In this document: in pieces, positions 1 through 7,849 of the stretch
Layout of the letters: each line of letters opens with the position of its first letter
Position numbering within the stretch: the first letter of the stretch is position 1
Source of the DNA: Rhodocyclaceae bacterium
GTDB taxonomy: Bacteria; Pseudomonadota; Gammaproteobacteria; Burkholderiales; Ga0077523
Assembly: GCA_020248405.1 (NCBI GenBank)
Contig: JADCHQ010000001.1
Span: 62,001 to 126,000, forward strand
Reading direction: 5' to 3'
DNA length: 64,000 nucleotides
Notes under the pieces: generated by a model
The model's input: only the letters and a program-made list of their open reading frames with translations
The model's database searches: none
Told to the model about the DNA's origin: nothing
Program-made: the position numbers and the translations under genes

Positions 1-2026
1 CGAACAAATCGCCGCCCCGGGCCTCGGCGGCGGCGCGGCGGGTGAGCTCCTTCAAGCCGCCGCCACCCGGCAGCAACCCGACCCCCACCTCCACCAGGCC
101 AATGTAGCTCTCGAAGGCTGCAACCGTGCGCGCGCAGTGCATGACGAACTCACACCCTCCGCCCAGGGCCATGCCGTCCACCGCCGCCACCACCGGCACG
201 CGCGCCTGCCGCAGGGCCAGCGTGGTGGCCTGAAACTGCCGCACCAGCCCTTCGACTTTTTCCAGCCGCCCGGCCATCAGGGCGTCGGCCACGTTGAGCC
301 GGTGAGCCGCCTTGAGCAGCGCAGATTCCGCCTCGCGCCGCAGGCGCTTCATCATGGTGCCCACCGCGGAGGGCTTCGGTCGGTCCGAGCGCGGCGCCCT
401 GGGCCCGGAGAGGTTCGCGCCCACGGAGAAAGGCGGCTCGTCCTGCCAGATCACCAGACCGCGGAAGTTACGCTCCGCTTCGTCGATGGCCTGCATCAGG
501 CCGTCGAGCACGTCCTCGCCGATCGCATGCATCTTGCTGCGAAACCCGATCACGGCGATATCGTCCCCAGCGCTCCACAGGTGCACCGCGTCCGTTTCGA
601 ACACGCTCCGGCGAGGGCCCGGCGCCTCGCCCAGGACACGGTCGGGCATGGCCTGGCGCCGATAAACGAGCAGCGCCGGGCGCTGCGCCTGCGTGCCCCG
701 TGACGGGCTGAAGGAGCCTTGCGTGTCGTGCACGCCCGTACGCGAGGGATCAGCCGCCCATCGGGGCAGCGGCACTGGCGCCAGCGCCTCGCCCGCCGCC
801 ACCTCGGCGGCAATCCAGCCCGCCACCGTCTGCCAGCCGGCGGCTTGCCACGACTCGAAGGGCCCCTCGCGCCAACCGAATCCCCAACGCATGGCAAGGT
901 CCACGTCGCGGGCGTTGTCGGCCATGTGCTCCAGATGGAAGGCGGCGTAGTGCAGCGTGTCGCGCGTCACCCGCCACAGGAAGCGCGCCTGGGGTTGCGT
1001 GCTCTGACGCAAAGCCGCCAGCCGCTCGGCGGGCGCGCGGCCTTTGAGGATCTCTACCACCTCCGGATGAGCGCTGCGATCGGCCAGCCGATACTCGCCC
1101 GTGGCGGGATCGAGCACTTGGATTTCACGCCCCTGCTTGCGATAGACGCCACGCCCCGTCTTATGGCCCAGCGCCCCGGCCCGCAGCAGTGCCTCGAACC
1201 ACCCGGGTGCCTGAAAGTGCCCATGCCACGGGTCCGCCGCCAGTTGCGTGCGCTGCGTGTCGAACACATGGCCCAGCGTATCCAGTCCCACCAAATCCAT
1301 GGTGCGAAAGGTGGCGCTCTTGGGGCGGCCCAACAGCGTGCCCGTAACCGCATCCACCTCGTCGAAACCCAGCCCCAGCTCGCGGGCGTGGTGGAATGCC
1401 GCCAGCAGCGAAAAGGCGCCGATGCGGTTGGCGATGAAGTTGGGGGTGTTCCGAGCCCGGATCACGCCCTTCCCCAGCGTGGTGACCAGGAAGCTCTCCA
1501 GGGCGTCGAGCACGGCCGCGTCCGTGGCCGGGGCGGCAATCAGTTCCACGAGGTGCATGTAGCGCGGCGGATTGAAGAAATGCACGCCGCAGAAACGCCG
1601 CCCGAGAGCATCGGGCAGCCCCTGGGCCAGCGCCCCCAGCGACAGCCCGGAGGTGTTGCTGGCAAGCACTGCTTGGGGTGCGAGATGCGGCGCGATACGC
1701 CCGTAAAGCGCATGCTTCCAGTCCAGCCGCTCGGCAATGGCCTCGATGACCAGTTCGCACCCCGCCAGGGCTTCGAGGTCGTGGTTGTAGTTCGCCAACC
1801 CGATGCGATCGGCCACGGAGGCAGCGCCCAGCGGGCTGGGCTCGAGACGCCGCAGCGTCTCCACACCCTTGCGTGCCGTGGCGTTGGCGTCCGCCCCGCT
1901 AGCCGGCAGGTCGAACAACACCGCCTCCACGCCGGCATTGACCAGATGGGCGGCGATCTGGGCGCCCATCACGCCCGCGCCCAGCACGGCGGCGCGACGG
2001 ATGAACATGGGCTGCGGAACGGTCAT
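1..2026 (-). CDS. 3-hydroxyacyl-CoA dehydrogenase / enoyl-CoA hydratase, C-terminus beyond window
   Basis: Bifunctional beta-oxidation enzyme: hydrates trans-2-enoyl-CoA and oxidises L-3-hydroxyacyl-CoA with NAD+. The minus-strand frame stays open from an ATG at 2026 to the window edge (about 675 codons). The NAD-binding GxGxxG lies at residues 16-21 (GAGVMG), followed by the dehydrogenase C-terminal region (HFFNPPRYMHLVE, NFIANRIGAFS). A crotonase domain follows near the window start, with an ALGGGCEF oxyanion stretch and GLVEVGVGLLPGGG. Dehydrogenase first and hydratase second is the FadN-like order, opposite to E. coli FadB/FadJ. It is the last visible gene of a same-strand fatty-acid block starting near 13114. 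A thiolase would be expected just beyond position 1. The family is clear; the exact substrate range is not. Confidence 0.9.
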   Translation of the reverse strand, partial: MTVPQPMFIRRAAVLGAGVMGAQIAAHLVNAGVEAVLFDLPASGADANATARKGVETLRRLEPSPLGAASVADRIGLANYNHDLEALAGCELVIEAIAERLDWKHALYGRIAPHLAPQAVLASNTSGLSLGALAQGLPDALGRRFCGVHFFNPPRYMHLVELIAAPATDAAVLDALESFLVTTLGKGVIRARNTPNFIANRIGAFSLLAAFHHARELGLGFDEVDAVTGTLLGRPKSATFRTMDLVGLDTLGHVFDTQRTQLAADPWHGHFQAPGWFEALLRAGALGHKTGRGVYRKQGREIQVLDPATGEYRLADRSAHPEVVEILKGRAPAERLAALRQSTQPQARFLWRVTRDTLHYAAFHLEHMADNARDVDLAMRWGFGWREGPFESWQAAGWQTVAGWIAAEVAAGEALAPVPLPRWAADPSRTGVHDTQGSFSPSRGTQAQRPALLVYRRQAMPDRVLGEAPGPRRSVFETDAVHLWSAGDDIAVIGFRSKMHAIGEDVLDGLMQAIDEAERNFRGLVIWQDEPPFSVGANLSGPRAPRSDRPKPSAVGTMMKRLRREAESALLKAAHRLNVADALMAGRLEKVEGLVRQFQATTLALRQARVPVVAAVDGMALGGGCEFVMHCARTVAAFESYIGLVEVGVGLLPGGGGLKELTRRAAAEARGGDLF

Positions 2027-2067
2027 GGCGAATGAACTGGTCAGGGCCTCATGGGCTGGCGAAGTCA

Positions 2068-3345
2068 TCAGAACGAGAAAGTGTATTGAGCGCTGAGGAT
2101 GTCCGCGGAGTTGTTGTATGAACCGCGCACCGTGGTGGTTACCAGTGGCACCGGGCTCACCACGGACGTGGTGTTGATGGTGGTGTCCGCTATGAACACA
2201 TGGACATAGGCGAAGTCCAGGCGGTGCCGCGCTGAAGCTTGCCAGCGCGCGCCCACCGACAGCCAGGTGCGGTCGCTATCGGGCAGTGCAGCCACGCGCT
2301 GTTCGGGGCTGCGTACGGGCGTCTGATCCCAGGCCACGCCCGCGCGCAGCAGCCATGCGTCGTTGAGCCGGTAGTTCACCGCCGCCGAAAGGCGCCACGC
2401 GTCCCGCAGGGCCAGCGGCAGGGTGGTGCTCACCAGGCCCGTGGATCGGACGATGTCCAGGCGCTGAATCTCGCTCCACTGGGTCCACATCACGTCGCCC
2501 AGCAGGCTCCAGCGGTCGTTGAGGGCCTGCACACCGGAGAGTTGCGCCAGGGCCGGTGTGGTGAGCTCCGCCGTGATGGGGCCGCTCTGGGAGGCCACGG
2601 TGGCGCCCGCGGGCGTGGTCACCGTCTGGTCACCTTCCAGCTTGTGGTCGATGGCGGAGCGGTAACTGAGGCCGAGCCGGGTAGCCGGCGAGATCTCCCA
2701 CAGCAACCCGGCATTGAAGCCCACCGCCCGGCTGTCGCCGCCGAATTTGGCGCGGCCATCGGGCGTGGGCGCGCCGAAGGGCACGGCGCGCGTGAACTCC
2801 GCTTCGAACATCTGGTAGCTCACGCCCACGCCAGCCGAGAAACTCGGGCTTACGCGATAGGAAACCGACGGGTTGATGTCGGTGCTCTTGATCTCCGATT
2901 TGATGGAGGCGTAGCGGCCCGCCCAGGTGTCCTGGTACTGCGTCATGCTGCCCCAGGGCGCCGACACGCCGACGCCAAAGCGCCACGCGCCCACCGGCAG
3001 CACCGCGAACACGTTGGGAATGAAAGACTCCACACCTGCGCCGCTGTTGCCCGACAGCGGCAACAGCCCGAGCGTTGAACCGTTGTTCGTGAACTGCGGC
3101 TGTGGCGATACATAGTGCCCCGCCACGGCCACCTGCGCGCTTTCCAGGCGCGACATGCCGGCCGGATTCCAGAATACCGTGCTGGCATCCTCACCGAGCG
3201 CAGCCGACCCCGCCAGGGCGTTGCCAATGGCGGCCGCGCCCTGGTAGGGCAGGAAAAAACCGGCAGCCGCCGCGGGCCCGGCGCTGGCCGCCAGAGCGAA
3301 GACAACCCCCAGCGTGGAACGGGTGAAGTGCAGATGGTGATTCAT
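2068..3345 (-). CDS. OmpP1/FadL family outer-membrane long-chain fatty acid (hydrophobic substrate) transporter
   Basis: A 425-residue outer-membrane beta-barrel that should let fatty acids or other hydrophobic compounds cross the outer membrane. The ATG at 3345 follows a strong AGAAGGAG ribosome site. A signal peptide of about 27 residues ends at AAAAGFF, and the mature N-terminus shows the FadL hallmark NALAGSA...STVFWNPAGMSRL that plugs the barrel. The last residue is Phe (TFSF), the usual beta-barrel assembly signal. An upstream in-frame start at 3435 would add 30 residues in front of the signal peptide and is rejected. It lies 41 bp upstream of the hydroxyacyl-CoA dehydrogenase and downstream of a thioesterase, which supports a fatty-acid role. 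Paralogs also carry aromatics, so orthology to fadL itself is not certain. Confidence 0.88.
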   Translation of the reverse strand: MNHHLHFTRSTLGVVFALAASAGPAAAAGFFLPYQGAAAIGNALAGSAALGEDASTVFWNPAGMSRLESAQVAVAGHYVSPQPQFTNNGSTLGLLPLSGNSGAGVESFIPNVFAVLPVGAWRFGVGVSAPWGSMTQYQDTWAGRYASIKSEIKSTDINPSVSYRVSPSFSAGVGVSYQMFEAEFTRAVPFGAPTPDGRAKFGGDSRAVGFNAGLLWEISPATRLGLSYRSAIDHKLEGDQTVTTPAGATVASQSGPITAELTTPALAQLSGVQALNDRWSLLGDVMWTQWSEIQRLDIVRSTGLVSTTLPLALRDAWRLSAAVNYRLNDAWLLRAGVAWDQTPVRSPEQRVAALPDSDRTWLSVGARWQASARHRLDFAYVHVFIADTTINTTSVVSPVPLVTTTVRGSYNNSADILSAQYTFSF

Positions 3346-3431
3346 ACACGTTCTCCTTCTTGGAAATGCGCTGACCGGCCTGTTGCCAGGCAGAAAGTGG
3401 TTGCCCAGGTGTCCCGTGGATCGATGACCCT

Positions 3432-3830
3432 TCAACCGGATTCCGGGCGCACTGGCCGCGGCCGGCGATCCTCGCCCACCGCCACATAGGTGAGCGTTGC
3501 CTCGGTGACCTTCACCACCTCGCGTGCCAGCCCGCGCTCGGCAAACACCTCTACATTCACCGTAATGGAGGTGCGCCCCACACGCGCCACCTCCGAGTAG
3601 AAGCTCACCACATCGCCCACAAGCACCGGCTGCTTGAAGGTGAAGGAGTTCACCGCCACGGTGGCCACCCGGCCATGAGCCTCGCGCACCGCGGGAATCG
3701 CACCGGCGATGTCCACCTGCGCCATGATCCAGCCGCCGAAGATGTCTCCCGCCGAATTCACGTCCGAGGGCATGGGCACCACCCGGAGCGTGGGGATTCG
3801 GCCGGGGGGAAGTCCTTGCGCTTCGCTCAT
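3432..3830 (-). CDS. yciA: acyl-CoA thioesterase, YciA-type hotdog fold
   Basis: A 132-residue single hotdog-domain protein, the normal YciA length. It hydrolyses acyl-CoAs to free acid and CoA in the cytoplasm. The family signature is visible at residues 23-36 (DVNSAGDIFGGWIM), followed by VDIAGAIPA and the strand VNSFTFKQPVLVGDVVSFY. The gene sits between the SDR and the FadL-type porin on the same strand, 16 bp after the SDR stop, so it is probably co-transcribed with the beta-oxidation genes. It may recycle CoA or remove dead-end acyl-CoAs. The ATG at 3830 gives the expected N-terminus. Confidence 0.88.
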   Translation of the reverse strand: MSEAQGLPPGRIPTLRVVPMPSDVNSAGDIFGGWIMAQVDIAGAIPAVREAHGRVATVAVNSFTFKQPVLVGDVVSFYSEVARVGRTSITVNVEVFAERGLAREVVKVTEATLTYVAVGEDRRPRPVRPESG

Positions 3831-3846
3831 GGCATGGCCACCGCGG

Positions 3847-4662
3847 TCAATCCAGAAACAGGTCGGCCGCCAGGGGCGCGCCGGGGGTCACGGCATAGCC
3901 GGAAAAGTCAGTCACGCCCGCTCCGCGGAGCACCTCTTCGTCCACGAAAAAGTTGCCGGTGCATTCCCGGGAAGGCTGGGTGAGGATCCACCAGGCCGCA
4001 TCGGCCATGATCCGGGGTGTGCGGCTGGCGCTCACGGCCTGTGGGTACAACACCTCCACCGCCGCCGTGGCGACGGTGGTGCGCGGCCACAGCGAGTTGG
4101 CGGCGATGCCCTGGGCGGCGAATTCGGTGGCGAAGCCCAGCGTGCATAGGCTCATGCCGTACTTGGAGATGCTGTAGGCGCCATGGTCCCGGAACCAGCG
4201 CGGCTTGAGGTTGAGCGGCGGCGAGAGCGTTAGGATGTGGGGGCTGGGAGCGCGCTCCAGCCAGGGCAGGCAGGCCTGGGTACAGGCAAAGGTGCCACGC
4301 GCGTTCACTTGGTGCATCAGGTCCCAGCGCCGGAGCGGCGTGCCTGCCGTGGGCGTGAGCGAGATGGCGCTGGCGTTGTTCACGAGCACGTCGATGCCGC
4401 CGAAGTGCCGCGCCGCCCGCTCCACCGCCGCGCTCACCGCATGCTCGTCGCGCACGTCCAGCTGGATCGCCAGCGCTTCGCCGCCAGCGGCCTGTACCTC
4501 GGCGGCCACGCTGTGAATGGTGCCGGAGAGCTTGGGATGGGGTTCCGAGGTCTTGCCGGTGACCACCACCCGGGCACCGTCTCGCGCACAACGCAGCGCA
4601 ATGGCGCGCCCGATGCCCCTTGAGGCGCCCGTGATGAAGACGGTTCTCCCGGCCAGGCTCAC
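3847..4662 (-). CDS. short-chain dehydrogenase/reductase (SDR), HSDL2-like
   Basis: A 271-residue classical SDR oxidoreductase using NAD(P). Cofactor motif TGASRGIG is at residues 11-18, NNAS at 95-98, and the catalytic Tyr163 and Lys167 lie in YSISK. I chose a GTG start at 4662 because it puts the Rossmann strand SLAGRTVFITG at the N-terminus as in the family. The frame stays open far upstream, but that part lies antisense inside or over the fadE 3' end and has no family-like sequence. The closest general resemblance is to the HSDL2-like group found with fatty-acid genes; the substrate is unknown. It follows fadE by 79 bp on the same strand. Confidence 0.85.
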   Translation of the reverse strand: MSLAGRTVFITGASRGIGRAIALRCARDGARVVVTGKTSEPHPKLSGTIHSVAAEVQAAGGEALAIQLDVRDEHAVSAAVERAARHFGGIDVLVNNASAISLTPTAGTPLRRWDLMHQVNARGTFACTQACLPWLERAPSPHILTLSPPLNLKPRWFRDHGAYSISKYGMSLCTLGFATEFAAQGIAANSLWPRTTVATAAVEVLYPQAVSASRTPRIMADAAWWILTQPSRECTGNFFVDEEVLRGAGVTDFSGYAVTPGAPLAADLFLD

Positions 4663-4741
4663 GGGGGGCTCCCGGCAGGCGGCCGAGGGCGCGCCACCAC
4701 GGCCCAGGGCAGCGCCACAAGGCGACCCGCTGACCGCGCCT

Positions 4742-7207
4742 TCAAGCCGCCACCCGCGCCAAGGGCTCGGGGGCGCGCAGCGCCCGGCCCACCTCGTGGG
4801 GGAAATCGTCCACGGCGATGGCGGCGATGCGAATGCGCTCAAAACGCGCCAGCAATGCCGCCTCCTCGGCCGATAGCAAACCTGCCGCCTGCGCCGCGCA
4901 GAGGCGCTCGGGTCCGCCCGGGTGCACAAACCGCCCCTCACGCGCCGCCTGGCGCAACCTCGCCTCGAGGGCCTCAACGGCTGGCAGCAACTCCAGCGCC
5001 ACGCGCAGCCGCCCCACGGGATCGTCGTCAAGGGCGGGCAGGAAAACCTCGCGCGACAGCCGCTCGCGCACCTCCCCCGCCTCGGTGATGAGACGGGCCA
5101 CGGCCGCGCCGAGCCGGTCGGAAGGCGCCGGCAGACGCAGACCCAACGGAAACGCAGCCACGCGCAGAACCAGAGCGGCCAGGCGCGAGGGGAAATTCGC
5201 CACCACGCCCGCCAGGGCCTGCTCGGCGCGGTGGAGCGCATCGCGCAGGCACCAATGCACCAGGGGCAAGTCGGCGGGCGGATGACCATCGTCGGCGAAA
5301 CGCTTCAGCACCGCGGAGGCGAGATAGAGCTGCGAGAGCGTGTCACCGAGGCGGGCGGACAGTTTCTCGCGGCGCTTGAGAGAACCGCCCAGGGTGAGCA
5401 TGGCCACGTCCGCCGCGAAGGCGAAGGCCGCGCAGAGGCGCGACATCTCGCGGTAGTAGCGCCGCAGCGCCGCCGGCCCATGCCCTGCGGCGAAGCGCGC
5501 GCCGGTGACGCCGTGGAACAGGGCGCGGGCGAAGTTGCGCGCGGTGAAGCCCGCGTGCCCAAGCAGCGCCGCGTCGAATTCGCGCAGGGCGCGAGCGGGA
5601 TCGGACTCGCGGGTGGCCGCCATCTCGCGCCGCACCCAGGGGTGGCAGCGGATAGCCCCCTGGCCGAAGATGATCATGCTGCGGGTGAGGATGTTGGCGC
5701 CCTCCACGGTGATGGCGATGGGCACCTGCTGATAGGCGCGCCCGAGGTAATTGCCCGGCCCGAGGCAGATACCCTTGCCGCCGTGCACGTCCATGGCGTC
5801 GTTGATGACCTGCCGCGCGCGCTCGGTGGCGTGGTATTTCACGATCGCGGAGACCACCGCAGGCTTCTCACCCAGGTCCACCGCGCCCGCGGTCATGACC
5901 CGCGCTGCCTCGATGGCGTAAGCGTTGCCCGCGATGCGCGCGAGGGCTTCTTCCACGCCCTCGAAGCGTGCCACCGGCGTGCGGAACTGGGTGCGCACCC
6001 GCGCGTAGGCGCCGGTGGCCAGGGCGGCCAGTTTGGCAACCCCGGCGCTGGAGGATGGCAGCGAAACGGCCCTGCCCGCGGCCAGGCATTCCATGAGCAT
6101 GCGCCAGCCCTGCCCCACCCGCTCGCGCCCGCCGATCACCCAGTCGAGGGGAATGAACACGTCTGTGCCGCGGGTGGGGCCATTCATGAACGAGCCATTG
6201 AGCGGCATGTGGCGCCGCCCGATCTGCACGCCCGGGTGGCTGGCGGGGATCAGCGCTAGAGTGATGCCCAGGTCCTCCTCGCCGCCCAGCAGCCGCTGCG
6301 GATCGCGCGCCCGGAAGGCGAGGCCCAGCACTGTGGCCACCGGCGCCAGCGTGATGTAGCGCTTGTTCCAGGTCAGGCGCAGACCGAGCACCTCCCGGCC
6401 CTCATGCAAGCCGCGGCAGACCACGCCGGTGTCGGGAATGGAGCCGGCGTCCGAGCCTGCCTCGGGGCCCGTGAGCGCGAAGCAGGGCAGCTCCAGGCCG
6501 CGGGCCAGCCGCGGCAGCCAGTGGTCCTTCTGGACATCGGTGCCGTAGTGCAACAGCAATTCCGCCGGCCCCAGGGAGTTGGGCACCATCACCGAAACCG
6601 TGCCAGCCGGGGTGCGGGTGGCAAGTTTGGCCACCACTGCGCTGTGCCCCAGGGCCGAGAATCCCAGCCCGCCGTAGCGCTTGGGAATGATCATGCCCAG
6701 GAAACCTTGCTCGCGGATGAAACGCCAGGCCTCGGGCGGAAGATCGTTGAGCTCGTGGGACACCCGCCAGTCGTCCAGCATGGCGCACAGCGCCTCCACC
6801 GGCCCCTCCAGGAACGCGCGCTCCTCCGCGCTCAGCGCAGGAGCCGGAAACCCGTGCAGCCGCCGCCAGTTGGGCGCCCCCGAGAAGAGTTCCCCGTCCC
6901 ACCACACCGTGCCAGCCTCCAGCGCCTCCTGCTCCGTGCGCGACACCGGTGGCAGTACGCGCCGGAACCACCTCAGCAGCGGTGCAGCCACGAGGTTGCG
7001 GCGCAGAGGCGCCACGTTGAGCACCGCCGCCACCAGCGCGAAGGCGACCCACAGGGCTCCCATGGCCACCACGCCCGGCCCCGCGAGCACCTGCAGCGCC
7101 CCCAGCAAGGCCGCCGCGGCCACCGTGGCCAGCCAAAGCGGCGCCCCCACCCCGGCGAGCAGCCACCCCGTGGCCACGGCAGCAACGATCCAGGCGATGA
7201 GGTTCAT
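4742..7207 (-). CDS. fadE: FadE-type acyl-CoA dehydrogenase (long form with DUF1974)
   Basis: An 821-residue protein of the FadE (YafH) class, which catalyses the first, FAD-dependent step of beta-oxidation and is about twice the length of ordinary acyl-CoA dehydrogenases. The N-terminus carries two hydrophobic segments (about residues 1-22 and 24-65), consistent with inner-membrane attachment. The dehydrogenase core includes FALTGPEAGSDAGS and the region VEGANILTRSMIIFGQGA, whose Glu is the likely catalytic base. A C-terminal DUF1974 part follows. The ATG at 7207 has an AAAGGATT ribosome site; an in-frame extension to 7318 is rejected because it would precede the membrane segment. Electrons probably pass to EtfAB encoded at 9683-11367. 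Confidence 0.92.
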   Translation of the reverse strand: MNLIAWIVAAVATGWLLAGVGAPLWLATVAAAALLGALQVLAGPGVVAMGALWVAFALVAAVLNVAPLRRNLVAAPLLRWFRRVLPPVSRTEQEALEAGTVWWDGELFSGAPNWRRLHGFPAPALSAEERAFLEGPVEALCAMLDDWRVSHELNDLPPEAWRFIREQGFLGMIIPKRYGGLGFSALGHSAVVAKLATRTPAGTVSVMVPNSLGPAELLLHYGTDVQKDHWLPRLARGLELPCFALTGPEAGSDAGSIPDTGVVCRGLHEGREVLGLRLTWNKRYITLAPVATVLGLAFRARDPQRLLGGEEDLGITLALIPASHPGVQIGRRHMPLNGSFMNGPTRGTDVFIPLDWVIGGRERVGQGWRMLMECLAAGRAVSLPSSSAGVAKLAALATGAYARVRTQFRTPVARFEGVEEALARIAGNAYAIEAARVMTAGAVDLGEKPAVVSAIVKYHATERARQVINDAMDVHGGKGICLGPGNYLGRAYQQVPIAITVEGANILTRSMIIFGQGAIRCHPWVRREMAATRESDPARALREFDAALLGHAGFTARNFARALFHGVTGARFAAGHGPAALRRYYREMSRLCAAFAFAADVAMLTLGGSLKRREKLSARLGDTLSQLYLASAVLKRFADDGHPPADLPLVHWCLRDALHRAEQALAGVVANFPSRLAALVLRVAAFPLGLRLPAPSDRLGAAVARLITEAGEVRERLSREVFLPALDDDPVGRLRVALELLPAVEALEARLRQAAREGRFVHPGGPERLCAAQAAGLLSAEEAALLARFERIRIAAIAVDDFPHEVGRALRAPEPLARVAA

Positions 7208-7283
7208 GGAGAATCCTTTCGTGATGCGCGAGGCGCTTGCCCAACCCCGGGCCGGGGAAAGGGACAGCCATGGAGAATCTTTT
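7205..7283. repeat. duplicated fadE leader (15 bp, one mismatch)
   Basis: The stretch holding the fadE ribosome site and ATG (7205-7219) is repeated 64 bp upstream at 7269-7283 with one mismatch. On the minus strand the second copy also reads as an A-rich site followed by ATG, but in a frame that does not continue into fadE. It looks like a local duplication creating a decoy start. Confidence 0.5.
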
Positions 7284-7510
7284 GCGAGAAGCGTGCCCAC
7301 GGCCTGAAGGCATGTCAACCTGCGGTCACACTACGCAACCCGCCGGCGCACCTGGCAGGAAAACGCCGCCCGCTCGAAAAACGCGCACCAAAGTTGGGGG
7401 GCAGTCCCGAGGCGCCCCCCGGACTTCGAGGCGCCCACACTGTTTCCCAAGGGACAAACGCACCCCGGACAGGGCGCGAAGAAAGCGGCGGCGAAGAAGA
7501 GCCGCGGCCG
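7208..7510. other. intergenic stretch between the secreted-protein gene and fadE (303 bp)
   Basis: No convincing gene. It contains the duplicated fadE leader and one GC-rich inverted repeat (GGGGGGC at 7396-7402, GCCCCCC at 7414-7420) that could end transcripts coming from 7511-7849. There is no T-tract, so it is not called as an intrinsic terminator. It presumably also holds the fadE promoter, which I could not place. Confidence 0.5.
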
Positions 7511-7849
7511 CTAGCGCCCCTCGAGCTCCCCGAGCCGGGTGCGCAGCGCGCTGATCACCGCCTCGCAAGCCGGGGGATTGCTGCGGCCCGCCTTCATGCG
7601 TTGCCGCAGGCTGTCGAGGAAGCGCTGGCGGGCTTCGATCACGTCCTGGGCCGGACGGCCGCGGCCGGCAAGGGCCAACAGCGCCGAGGCGCGCAACCGA
7701 TCGGCCAGCGGCTCTTCGTTGCAGGCGTAGGCATCGCCGTAGAGGGTCACGTCGCGCCCCAGGGCCGCCTCTTCCTCCGAGGAAAGGGCGGCAATGGCTC
7801 CGCCAACCCAGAGCAGGGCGGCGGGTGCAAGCAGGCAGGCGCGGATCAG
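7511..7849 (-). CDS. small secreted protein of unknown function with an apparent CTG start
   Basis: A 112-residue frame on the minus strand. Read from a CTG at 7849 it begins with a textbook signal peptide (IRACLLAPAALLWVGG, then AIAA), after which comes an acidic start (SSEEEAALG) and a helical domain with two cysteines (ACNEE near residue 45, PPACEAV near residue 95) that could form a disulfide. No ATG, GTG or TTG lies at the right place. The nearest standard start (GTG at 7750) would delete the signal peptide. The CTG overlaps the TGA of the upstream dehydrogenase (CTGA), with GAGGA 9 nt in front, which suggests translational coupling. I do not recognise the family. A sequencing error or an ATT start one codon earlier are alternatives. 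Confidence 0.55.
   Translation of the reverse strand: MIRACLLAPAALLWVGGAIAALSSEEEAALGRDVTLYGDAYACNEEPLADRLRASALLALAGRGRPAQDVIEARQRFLDSLRQRMKAGRSNPPACEAVISALRTRLGELEGR

Noticed and set aside
4663-5289. N-terminal extension of the SDR gene
   Set aside because: The open frame continues upstream, but it overlaps fadE and has no SDR-like sequence; the Rossmann motif starts right after the GTG at 4662.
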